Source: WS-9 sp036274595 (GTDB lineage Bacteria > Eisenbacteria > RBG-16-71-46 > SZUA-252). Taken from it: a stretch of 64,000 bases of DNA. A program made the translations under genes and the position numbers. Positions 8,451 through 16,502 of the stretch are shown here, one piece after another (the stretch's first letter is position 1; the number at the start of each line of letters is the position of its first letter). The notes under the pieces are model-generated. The model ran no database searches. It worked only from the letters and a program-made list of their open reading frames with translations, and was not told the origin of the DNA. The stretch covers positions 1 through 64,000 of the forward strand of contig DASUFL010000052.1 of the NCBI GenBank assembly GCA_036274595.1, written 5' to 3'.

Positions 8451-9008
8451 TCAGACCTCCATGACCTCGGCCTGCTTCTTGTGGAAGATCTCGTCGAGAA
8501 CCGCGATGTACCGGTCCGTCACCTTCTGGACTTGGTCATGCGTCTTCTTGCCGTCATCTTCGGAAATCTTGTGCTCCCGTTCCAGCTTTTTCAATTCGTC
8601 GTTGCTCTCGCGGCGGACGGTGCGGATGCGGACCCGCCCATCCTCCACGATCTTGCCGAGCACCTTGACCAGGTCCTTCCGGCGCTCCTCGGTGAGGGGC
8701 GGGAGGGCCAGGCGGATGACCGTGCCGTCGTCCACGGGGTTGAGCCCCAGGTCCGACTTCTGGATCGCCTTCACCACCTCGGGGACGATGTTGCGCTCCC
8801 ACGGCTGCACGACGAGGAGCCGCGCCTCGGGCGCGCTCACGCTCGCGACCTGCTGGAGCGGGACCGGATTGCCGTAGTACTCGACGCGGATGGAATCGAG
8901 GAGCGACGTCGTGGCCTTGCTTGTGCGGATCGAGGCCACCTCGTGGCGGATCGTCTCGACCGCCTTCTTCATCCGTTCTTCGGCATGCTTCACGAAATTC
9001 GGGTCCAT
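8451..9008 (-). CDS. frr: Ribosome recycling factor
   Basis: At 185 residues it matches the E. coli protein length exactly. With EF-G it splits post-termination ribosomes. Recognisable blocks are IRTSKATTSLLDSIRVEYYG, RLALPPLTEERRKDLVKVLG and RRESNDELKKLEREHKISED. The protein is a three-helix bundle plus a beta/alpha domain. The gene lies 3 bases downstream of pyrH in the conserved order rpsB-tsf-pyrH-frr. A 68-base gap to uppS follows and holds nothing I recognise. Confidence 0.97.
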   Translation of the reverse strand: MDPNFVKHAEERMKKAVETIRHEVASIRTSKATTSLLDSIRVEYYGNPVPLQQVASVSAPEARLLVVQPWERNIVPEVVKAIQKSDLGLNPVDDGTVIRLALPPLTEERRKDLVKVLGKIVEDGRVRIRTVRRESNDELKKLEREHKISEDDGKKTHDQVQKVTDRYIAVLDEIFHKKQAEVMEV

Positions 9009-9011
9009 CCC

Positions 9012-9737
9012 TTAGACCTCCACGGCCACCCGGGTGCCCACCGCTTCCCCCTTCAGAGCGCGGGCCAAATTGCCCGGAACGGTGACGTTGAACACGAGAA
9101 GCGGAAGACGGTTCTCCATGCCCATGGTGAACGCCGTCTGATCCATCACGCTGAGCCGGCGGTCGATCGCTTCCTTGTACGGGAGCACGTCGAAGCGGCG
9201 AGCCGCGGGATTGCGGCGCGGATCCTCGGTGAACACGCCGTCCACCTTCGTGGCCTTCAAGAGCACGTCCGCGCCGATCTCGACCGCGCGAAGCACCGCC
9301 GCGGTGTCGGTCGTGAAGTAGGGATGCCCCGTGCCCGCGGCCAGAATGACCACGCGCCCCTTCTCGAGATGGCGCACCGCGCGCCGGCGGATGTAGAGCT
9401 CGGCGAGGGTCCGCATCTCGATCGCGGAGAGGACGCGCGTCGCGATCCCGCGCCGCTCGAGCGCGTCCTGGAGCGCGAGCGCGTTCATCACGGTGGCGAG
9501 CATCCCCATGCTGTCGGCGGTGGTCCGGTCGATCTGGTCGCCGTGCGCCGCAGCGGCGGTCGCGCCGCGCATCAGGTTCCCGCCTCCGATCACGATGCCG
9601 ATCTCGGCGCCCCCGTCGTGCCCTTCCTTGATCTCGTCGGCGACGCGGCCCAGGGCATCGGGATCGATCCCCATGCCCTGGTCACCGGCCAGGATCTCGC
9701 CGCTCAGCTTGACGAGAACACGCCGCGCGGGTTCCAC
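9012..9737 (-). CDS. pyrH: UMP kinase
   Basis: The 241-residue amino-acid-kinase-fold enzyme phosphorylates UMP to UDP. Key blocks are VLVKLSGEILAGDQGMGIDP at the N-terminus, GIVIGGGNLMRG, DSMGMLATVMNALALQDAL, TGHPYFTTDTAAVLRA and LKATKVDGVFTEDP. Start is GTG at 9737, five bases after the tsf stop; longer open sequence upstream is the shadow of tsf. Regulation by GTP and UTP is known for the family, but no site specific to this protein can be pointed to. Confidence 0.96.
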   Translation of the reverse strand: MEPARRVLVKLSGEILAGDQGMGIDPDALGRVADEIKEGHDGGAEIGIVIGGGNLMRGATAAAAHGDQIDRTTADSMGMLATVMNALALQDALERRGIATRVLSAIEMRTLAELYIRRRAVRHLEKGRVVILAAGTGHPYFTTDTAAVLRAVEIGADVLLKATKVDGVFTEDPRRNPAARRFDVLPYKEAIDRRLSVMDQTAFTMGMENRLPLLVFNVTVPGNLARALKGEAVGTRVAVEV

Positions 9738-9742
9738 GGGGA

Positions 9743-10339
9743 TCAGGCGTCCCCGATCCGGAACTTGGCGAAGCGCCGCACCACGATGTTCTCGCCCATC
9801 TTCGCGATCGCCTGGTCGACCAGCTCCTTCACCTTGCGGTCCGGATCCTTGATGTACGGCTGCTCGAGGAGGCAGAGCTCCTCGTAGTACTTCTCGATCT
9901 TTCCGTCGACGATCTTCTGGAGCACGGCCTCGGGCTTGCCCGTCGTGAGAGCCTGCTCCATCAAGATGGCCCGCTCGCGCTCGATCATGGCCGGATCGAT
10001 GCCGTTCCGGTCCACGGCCTGCGCGTTGGTCGCGGCCACCTGCATGGCGAGATTCCGGACGAGATCGCGGAAGTCGTCCGTGCGGGCCACGAAGTCGGTC
10101 TCGCAGTCGACCTCGAGGAGCACCCCGAGCTGGTCGCCCGGATGGATGTAGGCGTGGATGAGGCCCTGCCGGGCCTCGCGGCCGGCCTTCGAGGAGGCGC
10201 GGGCCATGCCCGATTTGCGAAGCACATCGATGGCCTTGTCCAGGTCGCCCGCGACCTCGGACAGAGCCTTCTTGCACTCCATCATGCCGGCGCCGGTCCG
10301 CTCGCGCAGCTCCTTGACGAGCGAGGCGGTGATCGTCAT
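9743..10339 (-). CDS. tsf: Translation elongation factor Ts
   Basis: The 198-residue protein is the short form of EF-Ts seen in Thermus and many other phyla; E. coli has 282 residues. It exchanges GDP on EF-Tu. The N-terminal UBA-like region LVKELRERTGAGMMECKKAL is followed by the core block GVLLEVDCETDFVARTDDF, whose TDFVA contacts EF-Tu. The ATG at 10339 has AAGGAG seven bases upstream. It is the second gene of the rpsB operon, with a 45-base gap after rpsB. Confidence 0.97.
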   Translation of the reverse strand: MTITASLVKELRERTGAGMMECKKALSEVAGDLDKAIDVLRKSGMARASSKAGREARQGLIHAYIHPGDQLGVLLEVDCETDFVARTDDFRDLVRNLAMQVAATNAQAVDRNGIDPAMIERERAILMEQALTTGKPEAVLQKIVDGKIEKYYEELCLLEQPYIKDPDRKVKELVDQAIAKMGENIVVRRFAKFRIGDA

Positions 10340-10384
10340 TCGAAAACTCCTTCCTTCAGTCGGTTGGTGCTACGGGAGAGGAAC

Positions 10385-11146
10385 TCAGGCGTTCGCGACC
10401 GCGCTCGGCTCCGGGGGCGCTTCCTTCGCGGCCAGCTCCGCGGCCATGTCGGCGCCTTCCTGAGCTTCCTGGCGCGCGGACATGAGCGTGTCGCTCACGA
10501 AGCGCGCGAACACGCGGATCGCGCGGATCGCGTCGTCGTTGCCCGGAAGCGGATAGTCCACCACGTCCGGGTCGCAGTTCGTGTCCACCACGCCGATCAC
10601 CGGGATCCCAAGGCGATTCGCCTCGGCGACCGCGATGCGCTCCTTCTTCGTGTCGATGACGAACACGGCCGACGGGAGCTGTCCCATCTCCTTGATGCCT
10701 GTGAAGATCTTCTCGAGGCGGGTGCGCTCCTTGTTGATCTGCGCCTGCTCTTTCTTCGAGAGCTTCTCGAGCGTCCCTTCCGCGTCCATCTTCTCGATTT
10801 CCTTGAAGCGGCGGATGTTCGACTTGATGGTCTTGAAATTGGTGAGCATGCCGCCGAGCCACCGCTCGTTCACGTAGGGCATGGTGCAGCGTCCGGCCTC
10901 TTCCAGGATCGCGTCCTTGGCCTGGCGCTTCGTGCCCACGAAGAGCACGCTGCCGCTCTTCTTCGCGATGCCCTCGAGGAGCTGACGCGCCTCGTGCAGC
11001 GCCTTGAGCGTCTTCTGGAGATCGATGATGTAGATGCCGTTCCGCTCGATGAAGATGAATTTCTTCATCTTGGGATTCCAGCGGCGGGTCTGGTGCCCGA
11101 AGTGGACTCCCGCCTCGAGCAGTTCCTTCATTCCGATATCGGCCAA
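10385..11146 (-). CDS. rpsB: 30S ribosomal protein S2
   Basis: The 253-residue protein carries the S2 blocks LLEAGVHFGHQTRRWNPKM, IIDLQKTLKALHEA and PYVNERWLGGMLTNFKTI, and later GIPVIGVVDTNCDPDVVDYP. The start codon is TTG at 11146 (residues M-A-D-I-G-M), chosen because GGAGGG lies seven bases upstream; the next ATG is five codons in. The C-terminal tail is Ala/Glu-rich. rpsB heads the block down to dxr. The 136-base region upstream separates it from rpsI and contains a GC-rich hairpin. Confidence 0.97.
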   Translation of the reverse strand: MADIGMKELLEAGVHFGHQTRRWNPKMKKFIFIERNGIYIIDLQKTLKALHEARQLLEGIAKKSGSVLFVGTKRQAKDAILEEAGRCTMPYVNERWLGGMLTNFKTIKSNIRRFKEIEKMDAEGTLEKLSKKEQAQINKERTRLEKIFTGIKEMGQLPSAVFVIDTKKERIAVAEANRLGIPVIGVVDTNCDPDVVDYPLPGNDDAIRAIRVFARFVSDTLMSARQEAQEGADMAAELAAKEAPPEPSAVANA

Positions 11147-11242
11147 GCGAACACCCTCCGGTCTTGATCCTCCGCCCCATCGATCCGCGCGGTGTCCCGA
11201 AGGTCGGGAGACCGGCCGTCGCGGCCCGGGGCGTGCGAAGTA

Positions 11243-11262
11243 GCGGCCCCGCGCGGGGCCGC
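11243..11262 (-). terminator. Candidate hairpin between rpsI and rpsB
   Basis: A perfect 20-base inverted repeat (gcggccccgc / gcggggccgc) begins about 20 bases after the rpsI stop. It could end part of the rplM-rpsI transcript or act in the rpsB leader. It is followed by TACTTCGC and not a run of T, so it is not a classical intrinsic terminator. The rest of 11147-11282 shows no clear promoter by eye. Confidence 0.35.
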
Positions 11263-11282
11263 GGTTTACGACGGTACTGCGA

Positions 11283-11678
11283 TTACCGCTTGGAGAACTG
11301 GAAGCGCTTGCGGGCGCCAGCCTGTCCGTACTTCTTGCGCTCCTTCATCCGCGCGTCGCGGGTGAGGAAGCCTTCCTTGCCGAGGAGCCCGCGAAGGCTC
11401 GGATCGGCCGTCTGCAGCGCCCGCGCGACGCCGAGCGAGATCGCTCCCGCCTGCCCCGCGTGTCCGCCCCCGTGCACCGTCGCATGGATGTCGTACTTCT
11501 CGACGAGATTCCCCGCCACCAGCGGGCCGATGGCCTGCCGGCTCAGCGTGATCCGCGAGAAGTAGCGGTCGAGGTCGACGCCGTTCACGAGTCTCTTGCC
11601 GGTCCCCGGCACGAGGCGCACGCGCGCGACCGAGGTCTTGCGCCGCCCGGTGCCCTGAACATGGTTCGCCAAAGTCAC
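11283..11678 (-). CDS. rpsI: 30S ribosomal protein S9
   Basis: The protein has 131 residues. GTGRRKTSVARVRLVPG at the N-terminus and the basic tail ARMKERKKYGQAGARKRFQF, ending FSKR, are diagnostic; the tail reaches the ribosomal P site. The start is GTG at 11678. It overlaps the rplM stop (GTGA) and has GGGAGGAGA directly upstream. The linkage rplM-rpsI is nearly universal in bacteria. Confidence 0.97.
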   Translation of the reverse strand: MTLANHVQGTGRRKTSVARVRLVPGTGKRLVNGVDLDRYFSRITLSRQAIGPLVAGNLVEKYDIHATVHGGGHAGQAGAISLGVARALQTADPSLRGLLGKEGFLTRDARMKERKKYGQAGARKRFQFSKR

Positions 11679-12130
11679 TCTCCTCCCTTGAGCCGGCCGT
11701 CCGCCCACGGAAACGGACGCGGCTGCTGCGCCGTGTGCGGGTGGTCGGATCCGGCGTAGATCTTGAGCTTCTTGATCATGGCGCGTCCGAGGCGGTTCTT
11801 CGGGAGCATTCCCTTCACCGCGAGCCGGATGATCTCCTCCGGCTTCTGCGCCTGCAGATCGCGAAAGCGCGTGAGCGTGTGTCCGCCCGGATAGAGCGAA
11901 TGGCGGAAGTACGTCTTGTCATCGCGCTTGCGTCCGGTCACGCGCACCTTCTCCGCGTTGATCACGACGACGTGATCACCCACGTCCAGGTGCGTCGAAT
12001 AGGTCGGCTTGCGCTTCCCCTTGAGCACGCTCGCGATGTCGCTCGCAAGCCTGCCCAGGATCTGTCCTTCGGCGTCCGCGACGTACCAGTCCTGGACGAT
12101 CTCCGCGGCGCGCACGGAATACGTGCTCAT
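11675..12130 (-). CDS. rplM: 50S ribosomal protein L13
   Basis: This 151-residue L13 contains WYVADAEGQILGRLASDIA, HLDVGDHVVVINAEKVRVTG, KTYFRHSLYPGG and AVKGMLPKNRLGRAM. The ATG at 12130 is preceded by GGAGGAAGGGA, a strong ribosome-binding site. A promoter-like pair lies just upstream, overlapping the mtnA stop. L13 is an early assembly protein of the large subunit. Confidence 0.97.
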   Translation of the reverse strand: MSTYSVRAAEIVQDWYVADAEGQILGRLASDIASVLKGKRKPTYSTHLDVGDHVVVINAEKVRVTGRKRDDKTYFRHSLYPGGHTLTRFRDLQAQKPEEIIRLAVKGMLPKNRLGRAMIKKLKIYAGSDHPHTAQQPRPFPWADGRLKGGE

Positions 12131-12168
12131 TCCCTTCCTCCAAGTGTGAGACGAATCGAGCGCAAGAG

Positions 12169-12195
12169 ATTATCAGGGGCGGGTTTTGGTGTCAA
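12169..12195 (-). promoter_or_regulatory. Sigma70-like promoter for rplM-rpsI
   Basis: On the minus strand, a perfect -35 TTGACA (12190-12195) is followed after 15 bases by GATAAT (12169-12174), a 5/6 match to the -10 consensus. The spacer is short by two bases. Transcription would start about 30 bases before the rplM ATG. The elements overlap the 3' end of mtnA, so read-through from the recJ operon is also possible. Confidence 0.5.
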
Positions 12196-13219
12196 CCGCG
12201 CCCCCCAGATCGTAGGCCGGACCCCGATGGACCCCCCGCTCCGTGACGATGGCATAGATCCAGCGGGCCGGGGTCACGTCGAAGGCGGGGTTCTCCGCCC
12301 GTATCCCCGTGGGAGCGAGGCGCATGCCCCGGATGGCCGTGACCTCCTCGGCCGACCGCGCCTCCACGGCGATCTCCGCCCCGTCGGGAATCCGGGGGTC
12401 GATCGTGGAGGTCGGGGCCACGACCACGAATGGGATCCCCGCCGCATGGGCGGCGAGGGCCAGCCCCAGCGTCCCGATCTTGTTGGCCGAATCCCCGTTC
12501 CGGGCGATCCGGTCGGCCCCCACCAGGACCCCCTCGATCCCCCCGCGGAGAATCGTGTGGGCGGCGGCGGAATCCGTGATCAGCCGGAACGGCACCCCTG
12601 CCTCCCGAAGCTCCCAGGCGGTGAGCCTGGCGCCCTGGAGGAGCGGCCGGGTCTCGGTGGCCCACACTTCGATGCCGCTCGGCCGCCGCCGGTGGAGCTC
12701 GAGGAGCACGGCGAGCGCGGTGCCCCCTCCGCCGGTCGCGAGCGCGCCGGTGTTGCAGTGGGTCAGGAAGCGGGTCTGAGTCGGAAAGAGCGATGCGCCC
12801 TGCTCCGCCATGGCGCGCGACGCCGCGCGATCCTCGTCCCAGATCGCGAGCGCCTCGCCGCGCACGCGGGCGGCCAGGTGCTCGGGGTCTTCCGCGACCG
12901 CCCGGCGCGCGGCGCCGAGCACGCGATCGACCGCCCAGGACAGATTGACCGCGGTGGGACGCGACGCGACGAGGAGCCGCCCCGCGTCCTCGAGCCGCTC
13001 GAGCCGTTTGGGGGCGCTCCCCTCTCGCGTCGCTTCGACCGCGAGCGCGAGCGCGGCCGCGATGCCGATGGCAGGCGCTCCACGCACCGCGAGCCGCGAG
13101 ATCGCGTCCGCCATCGCGCGCGCGTCCTGGATCTCGATCGTCTCCTCGCGATCGGGCAGGAGGGTCTGATCGAGGAGGAGAACATGGTCCCCCTCGAAGC
13201 GGAAGGGATCCCGGCTCAC
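12173..13219 (-). CDS. mtnA: Methylthioribose-1-phosphate isomerase (eIF2B-like)
   Basis: The 348-residue protein belongs to the MtnA branch of the eIF2B-related family, which isomerises MTR-1-P to MTRu-1-P in methionine salvage. VRGAPAIGIAAALALA near residue 45 and FLTHCNTGALATGGGGTAL with the catalytic Cys are present. Further on are ETRPLLQGARLTAWEL and VLVGADRIARNGDSANKIGT with the catalytic Asp. The GTG at 13219 overlaps the maf stop (GTGA). No other methionine-salvage gene is in the window, so a related ribose-1-phosphate isomerase role is possible. Confidence 0.9.
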   Translation of the reverse strand: MSRDPFRFEGDHVLLLDQTLLPDREETIEIQDARAMADAISRLAVRGAPAIGIAAALALAVEATREGSAPKRLERLEDAGRLLVASRPTAVNLSWAVDRVLGAARRAVAEDPEHLAARVRGEALAIWDEDRAASRAMAEQGASLFPTQTRFLTHCNTGALATGGGGTALAVLLELHRRRPSGIEVWATETRPLLQGARLTAWELREAGVPFRLITDSAAAHTILRGGIEGVLVGADRIARNGDSANKIGTLGLALAAHAAGIPFVVVAPTSTIDPRIPDGAEIAVEARSAEEVTAIRGMRLAPTGIRAENPAFDVTPARWIYAIVTERGVHRGPAYDLGGAVDTKTRP

Positions 13220-13848
13220 GCGCGTCCGGCCGGGCGCTCGACGAGCAGTTCGAGGAGGTGTTTCAGGTAGCTGAGCGGGAGCCCGACCACGTTCGAGTAG
13301 GACCCTTCGATCGCCTCGACGAACACGGCCCCCTTCCCCTGCACCGCGTAGGCGCCCGCCTTGTCGAGCGGCTCGCCGGTCGCCACGTAGCGCGCGACGT
13401 CGTCGGGGCCCAGGGGCGCGAACTTCACGATGCTCCGGAGCGCGCCGCCGACCGCGCGTCCTGCGGCTTGATCGAAGAGGAAGAGCCCCGTCCAGACCTC
13501 GTGGATCCGGCCGGAGAGCCGCTCGAGCATGCGCGCCGCCTCCTCGGGTCCGGATGGCTTCCCGAGAATCACGCGGTCGAGCGACACGATGGTGTCGGCG
13601 CCCACGACCACCGCCTCGAGGTCGTCGGCGACGCTGCCGTTCCGAGCCTCGGCCGCGGCTCTCGCTTTGGCTTCCGCGAGCCGCTGCACGTGCGCGTCGG
13701 GGCGCTCGCCCGGGAGCGCGGATTCGTCCACGTCCACGGGGAACGTCGTGAATCGAGCGCCCACCAGCGTGAGGAGCTCGACCCGCCTCGGCGAGCGCGA
13801 GGCGAGGATGAGCTTCGGGCCGAGCGGATTGATCAGATTGGTCTGCAT
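13216..13848 (-). CDS. maf: Maf family nucleotide pyrophosphatase
   Basis: The 210-residue protein contains LILASRSPRRVELL, the phosphate-binding SPRR motif of Maf, then VVGADTIVSLDRVILGKP, LSGRIHEVWTGL and DKAGAYAVQGKGAVF. Maf enzymes hydrolyse non-canonical or excess nucleoside triphosphates such as dTTP, UTP or modified bases, and are linked to septum inhibition. It lies four bases downstream of dtd and overlaps mtnA by four. Confidence 0.93.
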   Translation of the reverse strand: MQTNLINPLGPKLILASRSPRRVELLTLVGARFTTFPVDVDESALPGERPDAHVQRLAEAKARAAAEARNGSVADDLEAVVVGADTIVSLDRVILGKPSGPEEAARMLERLSGRIHEVWTGLFLFDQAAGRAVGGALRSIVKFAPLGPDDVARYVATGEPLDKAGAYAVQGKGAVFVEAIEGSYSNVVGLPLSYLKHLLELLVERPAGRA

Positions 13849-13852
13849 GCCG

Positions 13853-14296
13853 CTAGTCCGAGGTTTCGAGCAGGAACGTCGCAGGGCCGCGATTCACCAG
13901 CTCGACCTCCATGCTCGCGCCAAACCGTCCCCCTTGCGTCGGGACCCCGCGGGCGGCCAGCGCGTCGCAGAACCGGCGCCACGCGGGCTCCGCGAGCGCG
14001 GGCGCGGCGGCCGCTTCGAAGCCGGGCCGCCGCCCGCGCGACGTGTCCGCGTAGAGCGTGAACTGCGGCACGACGAGCGCTTCGCCGCCGAGATCGCGCA
14101 CCGAACGGTTCATCTTCCCCGCCTCGTCCTCGAAGATCCGGAGCTCCGCGCAGCGCTCGGCCAGCCGCTCCTCCGCGCCCTCCGGGTCGCCGGCGCGCAC
14201 GCCGAGAAGGATGAGGAGCCCGGGCCCGATCCGCGAGATCTCCGCACCCTCCACCCGCACCGCCGCGCGCGACACGCGCTGGACGAGCGCTCTCAC
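13853..14296 (-). CDS. dtd: D-aminoacyl-tRNA deacylase
   Basis: The enzyme frees tRNAs mischarged with D-amino acids or glycine. From GTG at 14296 (GTGA overlap with rel) it has 147 residues, the usual size. It starts RALVQRVSRAAVRVEG and contains LVVPQFTLYADTSRGRRPGF, the catalytic block. The C-terminal GRFGASMEVELVNRGPATF carries the cross-subunit Gly-cisPro motif; the family more often reads NDGPVT there. The gene order rel-dtd is common in bacteria. Confidence 0.95.
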   Translation of the reverse strand: MRALVQRVSRAAVRVEGAEISRIGPGLLILLGVRAGDPEGAEERLAERCAELRIFEDEAGKMNRSVRDLGGEALVVPQFTLYADTSRGRRPGFEAAAAPALAEPAWRRFCDALAARGVPTQGGRFGASMEVELVNRGPATFLLETSD

Positions 14297-16500
14297 GAGG
14301 CCATCCCTCCCGATTCGCCGCCGCGCGACCGGCCGAACACCTGCTCGCGCTCCACGGCCTCGACGCCCTCGACCTGCTCCACCGCGCGCATCACCTGGCG
14401 CAAGTGGGCCAGATCGCGGACCTCCACCACGAACGCGCCCCGGGCGTTCCGGTCGTTCGCCTTGATGCCCGCGGTGCGGATGTTCGTGTTGGTGGTGGCG
14501 ATCGCCTTGGCAATGTCGGCGAGGAGGCTCTTCCGGTCCACGCCGTAGATCGAGAGCTTGACCGAGAACGCGTCCTCCGCCGCCGCGCTCCAATCGACGA
14601 GCACGCGCCGCTCCGGAGCGACGCGGTCGTCGAACGTGTTGGGACAGTCGGTGCGGTGCACGGTCACGCCGCGCCCGCGCGTCACGATCCCGACCACCGA
14701 GTCGCCCGGCACCGGCTGGCAGCACCGGGCGAAGCTCACCATCAGGTTGTCGACGCCCTGGATGCGAACGCCCTTGCCGGGCCGCCCGGTGATGGCGCGG
14801 ACCGCCTCGAGCGAGGCTTCCTTGAGCCGCTGCACCGGACCGAGCCCCGCCGGGAACCAGCGCTGGATCACCTGCGCGAGCGCGAGCGTCCCCGAGCCGA
14901 CCGCGGCGTAGAGCCCGTCGGCATCGCCGTGTCCGAATCCGCGCGCGACTTCGTCCAGGGTGGGAGACGCCGGAGGCGTGAGGCGGCGGCGCCTGATCTC
15001 GCGCTCGAGCATCTCCTTCCCCAAGGTCACGCTGTCCGCGTGCTCGGAGACCTTGAGCCAGTGGCGGATCTTGGTCCGCGCGCCCGGGCTCTTCACGATC
15101 TTGAGCCAGTCGCGGTTCGGCTTCCCCATCGGCGAGGTGATGATCTGAACCTTGTCCCCGCTCCTTAGCTCGTAGCGCAGCGGCACGATGCGGTTGTTCA
15201 CCTTCGCGCCGACGCAGTGGTTTCCCACCTCGGTGTGCACCTGGTAGGCGAAGTCGATGGGCGTGGCTCCGCGCGGCAGGCTGCGCAGCTCCCCTCGCGG
15301 CGTGAAGACGAAGACCTCGTCCTGATAGAGCGACGTCTTCAACAGATCGAGGAACTCGATCGGATCCGAGCTGGTCGACTGCCACTCGGGATTCCGGAGC
15401 ACGGGAGCGAGCTTCGCGAGGAGCTCGGCATCCCCCGCGGCGCCCCCTTCCTTGTAGCGATAGTGCGCCGCCACGCCGAGCTCCGCGATCTGGTGCATCG
15501 CCTGCGTGCGGATCTGAAACTCCACCATGAGACCGCCCGGCGCGACCACGGTCGTGTGGAGCGACTGGTACAGGTTGCTCTTGGGAGTCGCGATGTAGTC
15601 CTTGAAGCGCTCGTGGACCGGCGTGAAGAGATCGTGCACCACGCCCAGCACTCGATAGCAGTCCGCCTTGTCGTGCACCATCACGCGCGCGCCCAAGAGA
15701 TCGTAGATCTCCTCGAACTTCCGGCCCTGCGCCTGCATCTTCCGGTAGATCGACTCGAGGTGCTTCGGCCGTCCCACGACGTCCGCCTTCATCCCGAGGT
15801 GGACCAGCCGCGACTTCACCGGCTGGATCACGTCCTGGATCTGCCGCTCCCGCTCCTCGCGCTTCAGCTGGACCTTGTCCCGGATCTCCCGGTACGCGTC
15901 GGGATCGAGGTGCTTGAGGCAGAGATCCTCGAGCTCCCACTTGATCCGCGCGATCCCGAGCCGGTGCGCGAGCGGCGCGTAGATCTCGCGCGTCTCGCGC
16001 GCGATCCTATGGGCCCGCGCGGGGCCGAGCGCCTGGAGCGTGCGCATGTTGTGGAGCCGGTCCGCGAGCTTGATCAGGATGACCCGGAGGTCGCGCGCCA
16101 TCGAGAAGAGCATCTTCCGGAAGTTCTCGGCCTCCTCCTGCTCGGGACGCTCGAAGTGGAGATGGCCGATCTTGGTGACCCCGTCGACGATCGCCGCCAC
16201 CTCGCGCCCGAAGCGGCGCTCCAGCTGCTGGAGAGTGACCGGAGTGTCCTCGACCACGTCGTGGAGGAGCGCGGCCTGGATGAGGGCCTCGTCGACTCCG
16301 GACCCGAGGAGATCGGCGAGGATCGTGGCGACCGCGGCCAGGTGCGTGACGTAGGGCTCGCCGCTCTTCCGGACCTGGGAGCCGTGCGCCTCGACGACGA
16401 AGAGGTACGCGGCCGCGATCTTCTCGAGATCGAGGGCGCGGTTGGACCGCTGGAGCGCTTCGAGCAGCGGTCCCGGAAGATCGGCAGGGACCGGAACCAT
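14293..16500 (-). CDS. Bifunctional (p)ppGpp synthetase/hydrolase, Rel/SpoT type
   Basis: This 735-residue long RSH enzyme makes and degrades the alarmone (p)ppGpp. The N-terminal HD hydrolase is intact: GEPYVTHLAAVATILAD, ALLHDVVEDTPVT and KLADRLHNMRTL. The synthetase follows (about 230-350) with FKDYIATPKSNLYQSLHTT and AELGVAAHYRYKEGG. A TGS domain (VFVFTPRGELRSLPRGATPI, about 390-450) and a C-terminal ACT domain (about 655-730) complete it; FARCCQPVPGD is the conserved cysteine region. With both catalytic parts intact I infer a bifunctional enzyme. ATG at 16500, two bases after the recJ stop. Confidence 0.95.
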   Translation of the reverse strand: MVPVPADLPGPLLEALQRSNRALDLEKIAAAYLFVVEAHGSQVRKSGEPYVTHLAAVATILADLLGSGVDEALIQAALLHDVVEDTPVTLQQLERRFGREVAAIVDGVTKIGHLHFERPEQEEAENFRKMLFSMARDLRVILIKLADRLHNMRTLQALGPARAHRIARETREIYAPLAHRLGIARIKWELEDLCLKHLDPDAYREIRDKVQLKREERERQIQDVIQPVKSRLVHLGMKADVVGRPKHLESIYRKMQAQGRKFEEIYDLLGARVMVHDKADCYRVLGVVHDLFTPVHERFKDYIATPKSNLYQSLHTTVVAPGGLMVEFQIRTQAMHQIAELGVAAHYRYKEGGAAGDAELLAKLAPVLRNPEWQSTSSDPIEFLDLLKTSLYQDEVFVFTPRGELRSLPRGATPIDFAYQVHTEVGNHCVGAKVNNRIVPLRYELRSGDKVQIITSPMGKPNRDWLKIVKSPGARTKIRHWLKVSEHADSVTLGKEMLEREIRRRRLTPPASPTLDEVARGFGHGDADGLYAAVGSGTLALAQVIQRWFPAGLGPVQRLKEASLEAVRAITGRPGKGVRIQGVDNLMVSFARCCQPVPGDSVVGIVTRGRGVTVHRTDCPNTFDDRVAPERRVLVDWSAAAEDAFSVKLSIYGVDRKSLLADIAKAIATTNTNIRTAGIKANDRNARGAFVVEVRDLAHLRQVMRAVEQVEGVEAVEREQVFGRSRGGESGGMAS

Positions 16501-16502
16501 GG